NCBI RefSeq assembly: GCF_003696205.1
Contig: NZ_RFFI01000041.1
Location: 1 to 32,072, forward strand
Length of the DNA: 32,072 nt
Source: Cellulomonas triticagri
GTDB taxonomy: Bacteria; Actinomycetota; Actinomycetes; Actinomycetales; Cellulomonadaceae
Reading direction: 5' to 3'
In this document: one piece after another, positions 10,115 through 17,592 of the stretch
Layout: each line of letters starts with the position of its first letter
How positions within the stretch are numbered: the stretch's first letter is position 1
Translations under genes and position numbers: made by a program
The notes under the pieces: generated by a model
Told to the model about the DNA's origin: nothing
The model's input: only the letters and a program-made list of their open reading frames with translations
Databases searched by the model: none

Positions 10115-10872
10115 CCGCCACCACCGCCCGGGGCGGCGACCTGTGGTCCGGCCCCGTGCCGCGCCGCACCTCCCCGACGCTGCGCACCGCGCGCACGCTC
10201 GTCACCTGGTTCGCGCAGATCGCCGTCTGGTACTGGGCGTTCGTCGTCCTCGTCGTCGTCGCGGCACCGCTCGGCATGCGTGCGTTCGGCGTCGACCCGT
10301 CGCTGTCGATCCTCTGGTTCGCCCGGCAGAGCGCGGTCTGGTTCCCGTTCTCCGTGCTGATCGGCATGGCGCTCGCCTACCCGCAGGTGCACGTCGCGAA
10401 CGGCATGACCCGCCGCTCGTACGCCGCCGGCGCGCTGGCCGCCACGACCGGCGTCGCCCTGGCGTTCGCGCTGCTGATGTCCCTGGCGATGCAGGTCGAG
10501 CGGATCTGGTACGAGGCCGTGGGCTGGGGCTGGGGCACCGAGGAGCAGGGCTGGTTCGAGCCCGGCACCGGGTTCGGCGACCTGCTCGTGGCCTACGTCG
10601 CGACGTTCCTGGTCGCGTACCTCAGCGGCCTGCTCGTCGGCACCGTCTACGCCGGGGCCGGGGGCTGGTGGGGCACGCTCACCCTGCCGCTGACCGTCGG
10701 TCCGATCATCCTCGTCACGGCCATCATCGACTCCCGGACCGGCTGGCTGCCGTTCCCCGACGTCCCGCCGGCCGTCCTGCTCGCGGCCGTGACTCTCGTG
10801 CTCGCCGTGGCGCTGGGCGCCGCGTTCTGGCTGCTCGCCACCCGGCGGGCCATCGCGCCCCGCCGCGGCTGA
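10111..10872 (+). CDS. Integral membrane protein of the YtrA-linked ABC transporter
   Basis: This 253-residue protein has about six hydrophobic segments, for instance VWYWAFVVLVVVAAPLGM, SAVWFPFSVLIGMALAY, LLVAYVATFLVAYLSGLLVG and AVLLAAVTLVLAVALGAAFW. It has no ATPase motif or signal peptide. Its ATG overlaps the ATPase stop by 4 nt (ATGA). It is presumably the transmembrane partner of that ATPase, although it has no clear permease signature. A 77-bp gap separates it from the second ABC module, without an obvious terminator. Confidence 0.8.
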   Translation: MTATTARGGDLWSGPVPRRTSPTLRTARTLVTWFAQIAVWYWAFVVLVVVAAPLGMRAFGVDPSLSILWFARQSAVWFPFSVLIGMALAYPQVHVANGMTRRSYAAGALAATTGVALAFALLMSLAMQVERIWYEAVGWGWGTEEQGWFEPGTGFGDLLVAYVATFLVAYLSGLLVGTVYAGAGGWWGTLTLPLTVGPIILVTAIIDSRTGWLPFPDVPPAVLLAAVTLVLAVALGAAFWLLATRRAIAPRRG

Positions 10873-10949
10873 CCGCCGCGGGCCGCACCCGCACCCGCAC
10901 CTGCACGAACCCGCACCACCCGCTCCGACAGCGAGGAGGCGAGACCGTC

Positions 10950-11909
10950 ATGCCCGCACCCACGACGCACGACCCGGTGATCCGCGTGGACCACCTCCGC
11001 AAGACGTACGGTCGCACGGTCGCCGTCGCCGACGTCAGCCTGACCGTCGGCCGCGGCGAGATCGTCGGCGTCCTCGGCCGCAACGGCGCGGGGAAGACCA
11101 CGACCGTCGAGATGATCGCCGGGCTGCGCGAGCGCGACGGCGGCACCGTCTCGGTGCTCGGCCTGGACCCCGAGCGCGACGGCGCCGCGCTGCGCGAGCG
11201 CGTCGGGCTCCAGCTCCAGGAGAGCGCGCTGCCCGCCCGGATCACCGTGCGCGAGGCCGTCGAGGAGTACGCGTGCTTCTACGACCACCCGCTCGACCCC
11301 GACGACCTGCTGCGCGACCTCGGCCTGCTCGACAAGGCCGGCACCCGGTACGCGGCGCTGTCCGGCGGGCAGAAGCAGCGGCTCTCCATCGCGCTCGCGC
11401 TGGTCGGCGACCCCGAGATCGCGATCCTCGACGAGCTCACCACCGGTCTCGACCCGCAGGCGCGCCGGGACACCTGGGACGTCGTCGAGGCGGTCCGGCG
11501 GCGCGGCGTCACCATCGTGCTCGTCACGCACTTCATGGAGGAGGCCGAGCACCTCTGCGACCGCGTCGTGCTGGTCGACGCCGGTCGGGTGGTCGCGCAG
11601 GGCACGCCCGCCGAGGTCGCGGCCCAGGTCGGCGCGGAGCAGACGCTGACGTTCCGCCCCTCCATCCCGCTCGACGCGCACGTGCTGCGGGTGCTCGGGT
11701 CCGTGAGCGCCGTCGAGGACGCGGGCGCCGACGTCCGGGTGCGGGGTACCGGGAACGTCGTCCAGGACGTCATGGTCGCGCTCGCCGACGCCGGGGTCCG
11801 CCCCCACGACCTGCGGGTGCACCGCAGCACGCTCGAGGACGCGTTCGTCCGCCTGACCGGCGTCGGTCCCGAGGCCGACGCGCCCGCCACGACCCCCAGC
11901 GAGGTGTGA
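10950..11909 (+). CDS. ABC transporter ATP-binding protein (DrrA/CcmA-like)
   Basis: This 319-residue protein has canonical ABC motifs: Walker A GRNGAGKTT (residues 43-51), signature LSGGQKQRLSIA, Walker B EIAILDELTTGLD, and switch His in LVTHFMEEAE. A C-terminal domain of the multidrug/antibiotic exporter type follows. The ATG follows GAGGAG. It is 1 bp from the ABC-2 permease gene, so the two form an exporter. It lies in line with the GntR-led module and may be co-regulated. Substrate cannot be told from sequence. Confidence 0.9.
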   Translation: MPAPTTHDPVIRVDHLRKTYGRTVAVADVSLTVGRGEIVGVLGRNGAGKTTTVEMIAGLRERDGGTVSVLGLDPERDGAALRERVGLQLQESALPARITVREAVEEYACFYDHPLDPDDLLRDLGLLDKAGTRYAALSGGQKQRLSIALALVGDPEIAILDELTTGLDPQARRDTWDVVEAVRRRGVTIVLVTHFMEEAEHLCDRVVLVDAGRVVAQGTPAEVAAQVGAEQTLTFRPSIPLDAHVLRVLGSVSAVEDAGADVRVRGTGNVVQDVMVALADAGVRPHDLRVHRSTLEDAFVRLTGVGPEADAPATTPSEV

Positions 11910-11910
11910 C

Positions 11911-12681
11911 ATGGCTGCCACCAGCGCCCGGACGCTCACCCGCGTCACCGTCGTCGAGGGGAAGCTCGCGCTGCGGGACCCCGCGAACGTGTTCTTCGCC
12001 CTGCTGTTCCCGCCGCTGCTGCTCACCGTGCTCGGCCTCGCGATGCCGTGGGGCTCGCAGCCCTACTCGGAGGACGACCCGCTGCTCGGCACCATCAACG
12101 GCATCACCGGGTACACCCCGATCGTGCTCGCGCTGGCCGTCGCGACCGTGGCCCTGTCGCTCTACCCGACGACCATCGCCACCTACCGGGGGCAGGGCGT
12201 CCTGCGGCGGCTGTCCACGACGCCCTTGCCGCCCTCGCGGCTGCTGGTCGCGCAGATCCTCGTGAACCTCGGGGCGCTGCTGGGCGCCGCCCTGCTGACG
12301 CTGGTGCTCGGCGTGCTCGTGGTCGAGGTCCAGGCGCCCGCGCAGCCGCTCGTCGTGCTGCTGGCGTTCGTGCTGACCGCCGCGGCGATGTTCGGGCTCG
12401 GGTCGCTGATCGCCGCGCGGGCGCCGTCGGCCGGTGCCGCGACCGGGGTCGGGATGACGCTGTACTTCGTGTCGCTGTTCTTCGCCGGGGTGTGGCTGCC
12501 GCTGCCGGTCATGCCGGACGTGGTCCAGCAGATCGCCGTGTGGACGCCGCTCGGTGCCGGGTCGCAGGCCATGCTCGACGGGTGGGTGGGCGCCGACCTG
12601 CCCGTCCAGGAGCTGCTGGTGATGGCCGGGTGGGCCGTGGTGCTCGTGCCGCTGTCCGCGCGCCTGTTCCGCTGGCGCTGA
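11911..12681 (+). CDS. ABC-2 type permease
   Basis: This 256-residue membrane protein has about six segments, including FFALLFPPLLLTVLGLAM, IVLALAVATVALSLYP and GMTLYFVSLFFAGVWLPL. The sequence GQGVLRRLSTTPLPPSRLLV is the usual cytoplasmic loop of ABC-2 permeases (lrRlrttPl). It is the transmembrane partner of the ATPase 1 bp upstream. A strong terminator follows 40 bp after the stop, closing the five-gene group that starts at the GntR gene. Confidence 0.9.
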   Translation: MAATSARTLTRVTVVEGKLALRDPANVFFALLFPPLLLTVLGLAMPWGSQPYSEDDPLLGTINGITGYTPIVLALAVATVALSLYPTTIATYRGQGVLRRLSTTPLPPSRLLVAQILVNLGALLGAALLTLVLGVLVVEVQAPAQPLVVLLAFVLTAAAMFGLGSLIAARAPSAGAATGVGMTLYFVSLFFAGVWLPLPVMPDVVQQIAVWTPLGAGSQAMLDGWVGADLPVQELLVMAGWAVVLVPLSARLFRWR

Positions 12682-12721
12682 GTCGCGCGCCGAACCGCGC
12701 ACGACCGCGCACGAACCCCCG

Positions 12722-12758
12722 GGAACCCCCGCGAACCTCAGGTGTTCGCGGGGGTTCC
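12722..12758 (+). terminator. Hairpin terminator after the ABC operon
   Basis: GGAACCCCCGCGAAC and its exact reverse complement form a 15-bp stem with a 7-nt loop (CTCAGGT). No T-tract follows. It sits between the ABC-2 permease and the diguanylate cyclase gene. Confidence 0.75.
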
Positions 12759-12814
12759 GTGGAGAACGGCCCCGAAGTCTGCAGTCCGGTCGGGGTTCGA
12801 CCGATGGGATCACC

Positions 12815-14056
12815 ATGAGTGCCGTGCGGGCTGACGAGCCACGCGCGCGGGACCGGGCGATGGAGGACCCCGTGGCCGTGCGCGTGCTCGCGCGCGTGCC
12901 CGCGTGGGCCCGTGCGGGCGGCAACGCGTCCGCGGCCGGTCGCGTCCTGCTGATGTTCTGCTGCCTGGTCATGGTCATCGGTGCGATCTGCCTCGGGGTG
13001 GACGGCCACGCGGCGTGGATGCTCGGCGGCACCGCGGCGGCCATGCTCGCCGCGACGGGGATCAGCCTCTGGTACCCCTGGCGGCGCAGCCCGCGCGGGA
13101 CGATGCTCTACCCGCTCGGCGTCATCGTCGCGCTCGGCGTGCTCGCGCTCACCACGACCGGCATCGCCGCGGCCTTCGTCGGCCTGATCCCGCTGTGCTT
13201 CGTCTTCGTCGGCCTGTTCCACCACGGCCGCGCAGCCCTCGCGCTGCTGCCGGTCACCTGGGCGACCTACCTGGCGATCGTGCCCGTGTTCGACGTCGGC
13301 TCCTGGATCCGCGTCGGCATCTACGGCATCACCTGGTACGCCATCGCCCAGGTCATCTCGATGTCCATGCAGTACCAGCGCACGCTGCGCCGCCGCCTGT
13401 TCAGCGACGCCCGCACCGACGCGCTCACCTCGCTGAACAACCGCCGCGCCCTCGAGGAGCGGCTCGCCACGGCCGTGCCCGGCGACTGCGTCGTCATCGC
13501 CGACCTCGACCACTTCAAGTGCGTCAACGACACCCAGGGCCACGCCGCGGGCGACCTCGTGCTGGAGAAGTTCGGCCACACCCTCGCCCAGCACCTGCGG
13601 ATGCGGGACTACGCCGCCCGGTACGGCGGCGAGGAGTTCGTGCTGATCCTGCCCCGCACCGAGACCGTGCAGGCGATGAACATGCTCCGCGCCCTGCGCA
13701 CCGAGTGGAACGAGACCGGCGTCGGCGTGACGTTCTCCGCCGGCATCGCGCTGATCACCGAGGCGTCCCCGCCCGGCAGCGCGCTGGCCCGAGCCGACGT
13801 CGCGCTGTACCGCGCCAAGCAGGCCGGTCGCGACCGGTTCCGCATCGCCAGCGACGCGGTCGCCACCCGTCGGGTCACCGACAGCATCGCCGAGGGCGCC
13901 GCCGCGACGACGCCCGCCGAGCACCTGCGCCGCCACCTCGGGGCGCGCGCGACCGAGGACCGGCGCGGCGTCGAGCGGCGAGAGGGCGACCGGCGGGTGC
14001 AGGAGCGCCGCGACCGCGAGGACGTCGTCGCCGAGGGGTGCGACGCCGCACGCTGA
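12815..14056 (+). CDS. Membrane-bound diguanylate cyclase (GGDEF)
   Basis: This 413-residue protein makes c-di-GMP. About six membrane segments (residues 41-180) act as sensor or anchor, followed by a GGDEF domain with DALTSLNNR, VIADLDHFKCVNDT and the active-site GGEEF at residues 271-275. An RxxD inhibitory site (R262-D265) sits exactly five residues before GGEEF, predicting product feedback. After the domain comes an odd, highly charged tail rich in Arg and Glu (about residues 360-413). The last 54 codons and the following spacer are repeated at 22112-22546, marking this as the island insertion point. No EAL domain is seen. Confidence 0.93.
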   Translation: MSAVRADEPRARDRAMEDPVAVRVLARVPAWARAGGNASAAGRVLLMFCCLVMVIGAICLGVDGHAAWMLGGTAAAMLAATGISLWYPWRRSPRGTMLYPLGVIVALGVLALTTTGIAAAFVGLIPLCFVFVGLFHHGRAALALLPVTWATYLAIVPVFDVGSWIRVGIYGITWYAIAQVISMSMQYQRTLRRRLFSDARTDALTSLNNRRALEERLATAVPGDCVVIADLDHFKCVNDTQGHAAGDLVLEKFGHTLAQHLRMRDYAARYGGEEFVLILPRTETVQAMNMLRALRTEWNETGVGVTFSAGIALITEASPPGSALARADVALYRAKQAGRDRFRIASDAVATRRVTDSIAEGAAATTPAEHLRRHLGARATEDRRGVERREGDRRVQERRDREDVVAEGCDAAR

Positions 14057-14272
14057 CGCACTCGCGAGCGCCGACCTGGCGCTGCACCAGGGAACGCCAG
14101 CCCGCTGCGCCGACGGCGGCCAGCTCGGCGCTGTCGGCCGTCTCGCGCGATCCCCGACGTCGTCGTGCCACGGGGTCCTGCGCCCGCGGCCCACAGCCCG
14201 CCGGGTCGTCGCCCGCGCGCCCGCGCGCTCTCCGGTCGGCGGGCACCGGGGCCGTCCGACCCCGGGATGCAC

Positions 14273-14302
14273 GAAGGCCCGGACCGTGAGGTCCGGGCCT
14301 TC
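14273..14302. terminator. Hairpin terminator, left repeat copy
   Basis: GAAGGCCCGGACC pairs perfectly with GGTCCGGGCCTTC (13 bp, loop GTGA). It is identical to the hairpin beside the intact tRNA-Pro at 22497-22526. Here it follows the full-length diguanylate cyclase and could also have served the now destroyed left tRNA copy. Confidence 0.7.
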
Positions 14303-14310
14303 ATCACCGG

Positions 14311-14322
14311 TCGGGGTGGCGG
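14311..14322 (-). pseudogene. 12-nt 3' remnant of tRNA-Pro
   Basis: These 12 bases equal the discriminator and acceptor 3' strand of the intact tRNA-Pro at 22535-22546, with the same hairpin alongside. The homology then stops at the first base of a TGTCTGA insertion-sequence end. It is the stump of a second tRNA-Pro destroyed by that insertion. Confidence 0.65.
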
Positions 14323-14460
14323 TGTCTGATTTCATCACATCGGCGACAGCATGTCTCAGGACATCGGCGACACGGGCCGGGATGCTCGAGTATGTCGAGT
14401 CGCGCGCGTCTGGTCATCACCGCGGTCATCCTGGGAGGGCGCTCGGTCGCGCAGTGAAAC
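14323..14460 (+). mobile_element. Left end of an IS481-like element with transposase N-terminal fragment
   Basis: The stretch starts TGTCTGATTTC and contains TGTCTCAGGACATCGGCGAC, which resembles IS481-family ends; ACATCGGCGACA occurs twice (14337 and 14361). From the ATG at 14392 a 21-residue peptide (ARLVITAVILGGRSVAQ at its core) resembles the N-terminus of IS481 transposases and stops at 14455-14457. The rest is missing: an IS3-type element starts at 14461. Identification is by recalled resemblance only. Confidence 0.55.
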
Positions 14461-14492
14461 GGGTCTGCTGCACAAGTAGGTGACAGGTGGTC

Positions 14493-15352
14493 TCAGGCGG
14501 CGAGTGCGACCTGAGTGGTCTTGATCGTCTCGTACTCGATGGGTGTCAGGCGTCCGAGGCGGACCTGGCGTCGTCGTCGGTGGTAGGTCCGTTCGATCCA
14601 GGTGATGATCGCCAGGCGCAGCTCGTGGCGTGTGGCCCAGCGGCGGCGGTCCAGAACGTTCTTCTGCAGCAGCGAGAAGAAGCTCTCCATCTCGGCGTCG
14701 TCGCCCGCGGAGGCGACCTGCCCCATCGACCCCAGAAGGTCGTGACGGGCCAGGACACGGGCCACCTTCCGGCTTCGGAACTGGCTGCCCCGGTCGCTGT
14801 GGACCACGCAGCCCGCGACGTCACGACGCCGCCGGACCGCGCTGGCCAGGGCGTCCACCGCGATCTGGGACCCCATGCGGTCGCCGATCGAGTACCCGAC
14901 GATCCGACCCGAGAACATGTCCTTGATCGCGCAGAGGTAGACCTTGCCCTCGGCCGTGGGTGCTCGGTGATGTCCCGCAGCCACAGCCGGTTCGGTTCGT
15001 TCGCCCGGAACTGGCGCGGCACAAGGTCCTCATGGGCCGGCGGACCGGCCTTCTTCCCGTTCTTCGAGCGCTTCTTGCCGAACACCGACCACCACTGGTT
15101 GTCCCGGCAGATCCGCCAGACCGTGCGGTCGCAGGCGACCAGTCCGGCGCGGGCGGCCTCGTCGGCGAGCAGCCGGTGGCCGAACTCCGGGTCGTCGCGG
15201 TGGGCGTCGAACAACGCGTTCGCGAGGTGCGCCCGGGCGACCTCGCGTGCGCCGACGGGCGCGGCGAGCCACCGGTAGTAGGGTTGTCTTGCGAGTTTCA
15301 GGCCCCGACACGCCACCGTGACGGGCACCCCGTCGGCGGCGAGCTCACTCAC
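14493..15352 (-). pseudogene. IS3-family transposase orfB, single-base frameshift
   Basis: The first frame gives the HTH_21-like region (VACRGLKLARQPYYRWLA) and DNQWWSVFGKKRSKNGKKAG, and reaches the first catalytic Asp (RDITEH). The second frame continues with PTAEGKVYLCAIKDMF, the second Asp (VVHSDRGSQF) and the Glu (AEMESFFSLLQ), ending at 14493. A run of three G (plus strand, 14958-14960) needs one more base to keep the frame, so the DDE core is split. GTG at 15352 overlaps the orfA stop (GTGA). A sequencing error at the homopolymer is the alternative. Confidence 0.85.
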
Positions 15353-15651
15353 GAGCGGGTAGAGCCTTTTCCCGGCAGATGTGCCTGGGACAGGAACGCG
15401 GCCGCGCGGCGCAGGACCTCGTTCTCCTGCTCGAGAAGACGGATCCGCCGGTTCGCCTCGCGCAGCTCGGCCGACTCGGTCCGGGTCACCCCGGGGCGGT
15501 TGCCGTCCGCGACATCGGCATCACGCAGCCAGTTCCGCAGGCACGACTCGGCGATGCCGAAGTCGGCCGTGACTTGCTCGATCGGAGCATCCCCGCGGCG
15601 AGCCAGGGCCACGACGTCGTCGCGGAACTCCTGGGGATAGGGCCTGGGCAC
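15349..15651 (-). CDS. IS3-family transposase orfA
   Basis: This 100-residue protein has an N-terminal helix-turn-helix (EFRDDVVALARRGDAPIEQV, then FGIAESCLRNWLRDADV) and a C-terminal leucine-zipper coiled coil (ELREANRRIRLLEQENEVLR). This is the DNA-binding half of IS3 transposases. The GTG at 15651 gives the common MPRPYPQEF start and lies 9 nt after GGAAGG; an ATG at 15660 directly abuts that site. The AAAAG run shortly before the stop could support -1 frameshifting into orfB, the usual way the fused enzyme is made. Confidence 0.85.
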   Translation of the reverse strand: MPRPYPQEFRDDVVALARRGDAPIEQVTADFGIAESCLRNWLRDADVADGNRPGVTRTESAELREANRRIRLLEQENEVLRRAAAFLSQAHLPGKGSTRS

Positions 15652-15719
15652 GGTGCACATCCTTCCAGCGGCGTCTCCCGGCACCACACCTGGGTGTCAC
15701 CTACTCGTGCAGCAGACCC

Positions 15720-16200
15720 CCGACATCACCGAGCACCACACCCGCGAGGGCAAGGTCTACTGCGCGGTCGTGCTGGACGTGTGCTCGCGGCGGGTCGTGG
15801 GCTGGTCCATCGACTCCTCCCCGACTGCGGCGCTGGTCACCAACGCCCTGGGCATGGCGATCGACTCCCGACGCCCGCCACCTGGCACGATCATTCACTC
15901 CGATCACGGGGTGCAGTTCGGGTCGTGGGCGTTCACCTGCCGGGCGAAGGACTCTGGCCTGGTGCCCTCGATGGGGTCGATCGGCGACTGCTACGACATC
16001 GCGGTCATCGAGTCGTTCTGGTCTCGCATGCAGGTCGAGCTCCTGGACCGGCAACGCTGGCGCACCCGCCTGGAGCTGGTGAACGCGATCTTCGAGTACC
16101 TCGAGATCGTCCACACAACCGCCAGCGACGGCACTCCGCCGCCCTGGGTTGGGTCACGCCCGTAGAGTTCGAGATGAGACAGCCGATCACCGTGGCCTAG
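15720..16200 (+). pseudogene. IS3-family transposase orfB fragment (integrase core), truncated and frameshifted
   Basis: The frame starts inside the catalytic core with PDITEHHTREGKVYCAVVLD. It continues through CSRRVVGWSIDSSPTAALV, the second Asp (IIHSDHGVQFGSWAF) and the Glu (DIAVIESFWSRMQVELLD). Near 16112-16117 an extra CA in CCACACAACC throws it out of frame; the normal C-terminus RQRRHSALGWVTPVEFE continues in another frame to the TAG at 16198-16200. Everything upstream of the first catalytic Asp is missing. This transposase differs from the neighbouring intact element, so it is a separate, older insertion. Confidence 0.85.
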
Positions 16201-16238
16201 ATTCCAGCAAGCCGACTCCACGCAACCCGGCACACACC
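15720..16238 (+). mobile_element. 5'-truncated IS3-family remnant
   Basis: The transposase fragment begins at the IS border at 15720 and runs to 16200. The following GACTCCACGCAACCCGGCACA resembles the end of an IS3-type element, so the right border is placed near 16238 by eye. The 5' half of the element, including orfA, is absent. Confidence 0.65.
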
Positions 16239-16289
16239 AGGTCCTCGAGGGCCTGGAGCAGGGTGAGGCGTTGTCTGCCCGTGCACCCA

Positions 16290-16421
16290 CGGGAAACGGA
16301 GGTCCGCCGCTGGGCGCAGGCCCGGGGTATCGAGGCAGCTGATCGAGGCCGCGCCCGGTTCCACGTGGTCGAGCAGTACCGGCGCGCACACGCCGGGCCT
16401 GGTCCCGCGACGTCTCCATAG
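16290..16421 (+). pseudogene. Lsr2-like C-terminal DNA-binding domain fragment
   Basis: The frame ending at the TAG at 16419-16421 contains VRRWAQARGIEAADRGR and then HVVEQYRRAHAG. This resembles the C-terminal domain of Lsr2 (WAxxxGxxVxxRGR, then VVEAYxxAH), including the RGR hook that enters the minor groove of AT-rich DNA. The N-terminal dimerisation domain is not found upstream, and no good start or ribosome site precedes it. Lsr2 proteins silence foreign genes in Actinobacteria, and homologues travel on mobile elements. The left limit given here is approximate. Confidence 0.45.
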
Positions 16422-17064
16422 CGCGCGAGGTGCCGCCGTCCAGGCATCTGCTACGACCGCGACGGGTTGGTCGGGGCTGGTGCGTTTCAGCGCAGGTCGG
16501 TGGTGTAGGGCGAGCGCAGGACCTTGCGGACCGCGGCGGTCAGGGCGGCGAGGGCGAGCAGGGTCAGAGCGATCCTGCCGGGGCGAGCGGACATCGGATG
16601 TTCCCATCGGGGTTGCAGGTGCGGGGGACGCCATCGTGCTCGCCGGACCCTGCACCGCGAATCTGCCCGAGTCGGACCTGCCTCGAGCCCCGCACCCGCC
16701 TTGCGCGGGACACCTCGGCGCAACACAGCCCAGCGCCCGGCCCCGGTTCCCGCGCGTGAGCTCGGTCGGTGTGGGGTGAGCGCGTCGAGCACGTAGTCGC
16801 TGGCCGCGGTGGCACTCACTGGTGTGTGGTGGCTCGTCCGAGCGGGTACCCGGGCCGCGTAACCCGAGTCGCCCGGGGAGCGCCCCGATCCCGATGGACA
16901 CAGGCATCTTCCCGAAACGCGGAGCACTCAAGGACTAACGTCCCGGAATGTGCGCAGTTCCTGGCTGGTGAGATTCGACGGCTGCGTATCGGCGGTGTGA
17001 CGAGGAAGTGTCACCTGTTCGTGCGGCAGGTCTGTATGTGCCGCATCGAAGATGGGGCCTTTGG
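16422..17064. other. Gene-poor stretch of the island
   Basis: No reading frame here has convincing protein character on either strand. One short minus-strand frame (16594-16487, 35 codons) could encode a small hydrophobic peptide (RIALTLLALAALTAAVRKVL) after GGGAAC, but I cannot support it further. The right part becomes visibly less GC-rich, and an IS-end-like sequence lies at 17009-17029. The stretch is most simply decayed mobile DNA. Confidence 0.5.
17009..17029. repeat. Solo IS3-type terminal repeat
   Basis: TGTCACCTGTTCGTGCGGCAG matches TGTCACCTACTCGTGCAGCAG, the inner part of the right terminal repeat of the IS at 14461-15719, in 18 of 21 positions and the same orientation. No transposase is attached. 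It looks like the abandoned end of a related element. Confidence 0.45.
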
Positions 17065-17094
17065 TTGCGCACGAGGTTCGCCGCCTGCTAGCGT
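17065..17094 (+). promoter_or_regulatory. Probable promoter of the I36 inhibitor gene
   Basis: TTGCGC (17065-17070) and TAGCGT (17089-17094) are separated by 18 bp and resemble a housekeeping sigma-factor promoter. Transcription would start near 17101, about 39 nt before the ATG, leaving room for the GGAG ribosome site. Confidence 0.45.
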
Positions 17095-17139
17095 CCTCGT
17101 TCAGGAAATCACTCCCAATGCGAGAGCGGAGAAGAATTA

Positions 17140-17592
17140 ATGAATGCTGTGCTTAGGTGTTTGTCAAAGTCGACCCGGGTGGTCGCGGCAGCGTTCGTCG
17201 CGCTGATGGCGACGGTCGGCTTTGCAGGGACGGCGTCAGCAGCAGCGAGCGACTGCCCCTCAACGTATGCGTGTACCTGGCGGGATGCGAACTACCAGAC
17301 GAATGGCTCTGGGACCGCGCTCGTGAAGTTCTTTGCTTGCCACCACGACTTTCGTGTGTCCAACTACACCGGGATGAGCAACGCGAATGACAGCGCGTCT
17401 TCGGTCTCGAACCGCGGGACGCAGTCTTCCGCCACGTTCTACGTGGACAACCTGTACAAGGGCGCGTCTTTCACGCTCGCCAAGGGTACGGGGGACGGCA
17501 ACCTCAGTGACTCTTCCGGGCATGCTCCCGGAGGGTTCAATGACAAGTTGAGCTCGGCCAAGTTCTCGGGGTATGGAACCGACTGCAGGTAG
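17140..17592 (+). CDS. Secreted peptidase inhibitor I36-like protein
   Basis: This 150-residue exported protein has a Sec signal: a basic start, then the hydrophobic core VVAAAFVALMATVGFAG and a probable cleavage after TASA. The mature part starts SDCPSTYACTWRDANY and continues with a second Cys pair (FFACHHDF and the C-terminal GTDC). This pattern is seen in MEROPS family I36, the Streptomyces metalloproteinase inhibitor fold, a beta/gamma-crystallin-like domain. ATG at 17140 follows GGAG by 8 nt. Base composition is clearly less GC-rich than the core genome, fitting transfer. Its target protease is unknown; a general crystallin-like extracellular protein is the alternative. Confidence 0.7.
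   Translation: MNAVLRCLSKSTRVVAAAFVALMATVGFAGTASAAASDCPSTYACTWRDANYQTNGSGTALVKFFACHHDFRVSNYTGMSNANDSASSVSNRGTQSSATFYVDNLYKGASFTLAKGTGDGNLSDSSGHAPGGFNDKLSSAKFSGYGTDCR

Larger units (their letters stand above)
13891..14322. repeat. Left copy of the ~432-bp direct repeat flanking the island
   Basis: The block holds the last 54 codons of the diguanylate cyclase, a ~215-bp spacer, a hairpin and the terminal 12 nt of tRNA-Pro. It matches 22112-22546. Over the 166 coding bases I count four differences, all synonymous. The following ~200 nt of spacer are strongly diverged, and the last ~70 nt through the hairpin are identical. The match ends at 14322, exactly where IS481-like sequence begins. Confidence 0.88.
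14461..15719 (-). mobile_element. IS3-family insertion sequence, structurally complete, transposase frameshifted
   Basis: Terminal inverted repeats of 25 bp, GGGTCTGCTGCAC... at 14461-14485 and its reverse complement at 15695-15719, match at 24 of 25 positions. The 1259-bp element carries orfA and orfB on the minus strand, as IS3 elements do. No target-site duplication is visible, and the two flanks derive from different transposase genes, so neighbouring DNA was rearranged after or during insertion. OrfB carries a one-base deletion, so this copy is probably not self-mobile. Confidence 0.9.

Noticed and set aside
14455..15725. Target-site duplication around the IS at 14461-15719
   Set aside because: Flanking bases (…GAAAC left, CCGAC… right) do not match over 3-5 nt.
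16487..16594. 35-codon minus-strand frame for a hydrophobic peptide
   Set aside because: It is short, with only a weak ribosome site, in decayed mobile DNA; not strong enough for a gene call.
16769..17140. 123-codon plus-strand frame ending at the I36 start
   Set aside because: Composition is unlike a real protein and it covers the probable promoter and the solo IS end; no ribosome site or family.
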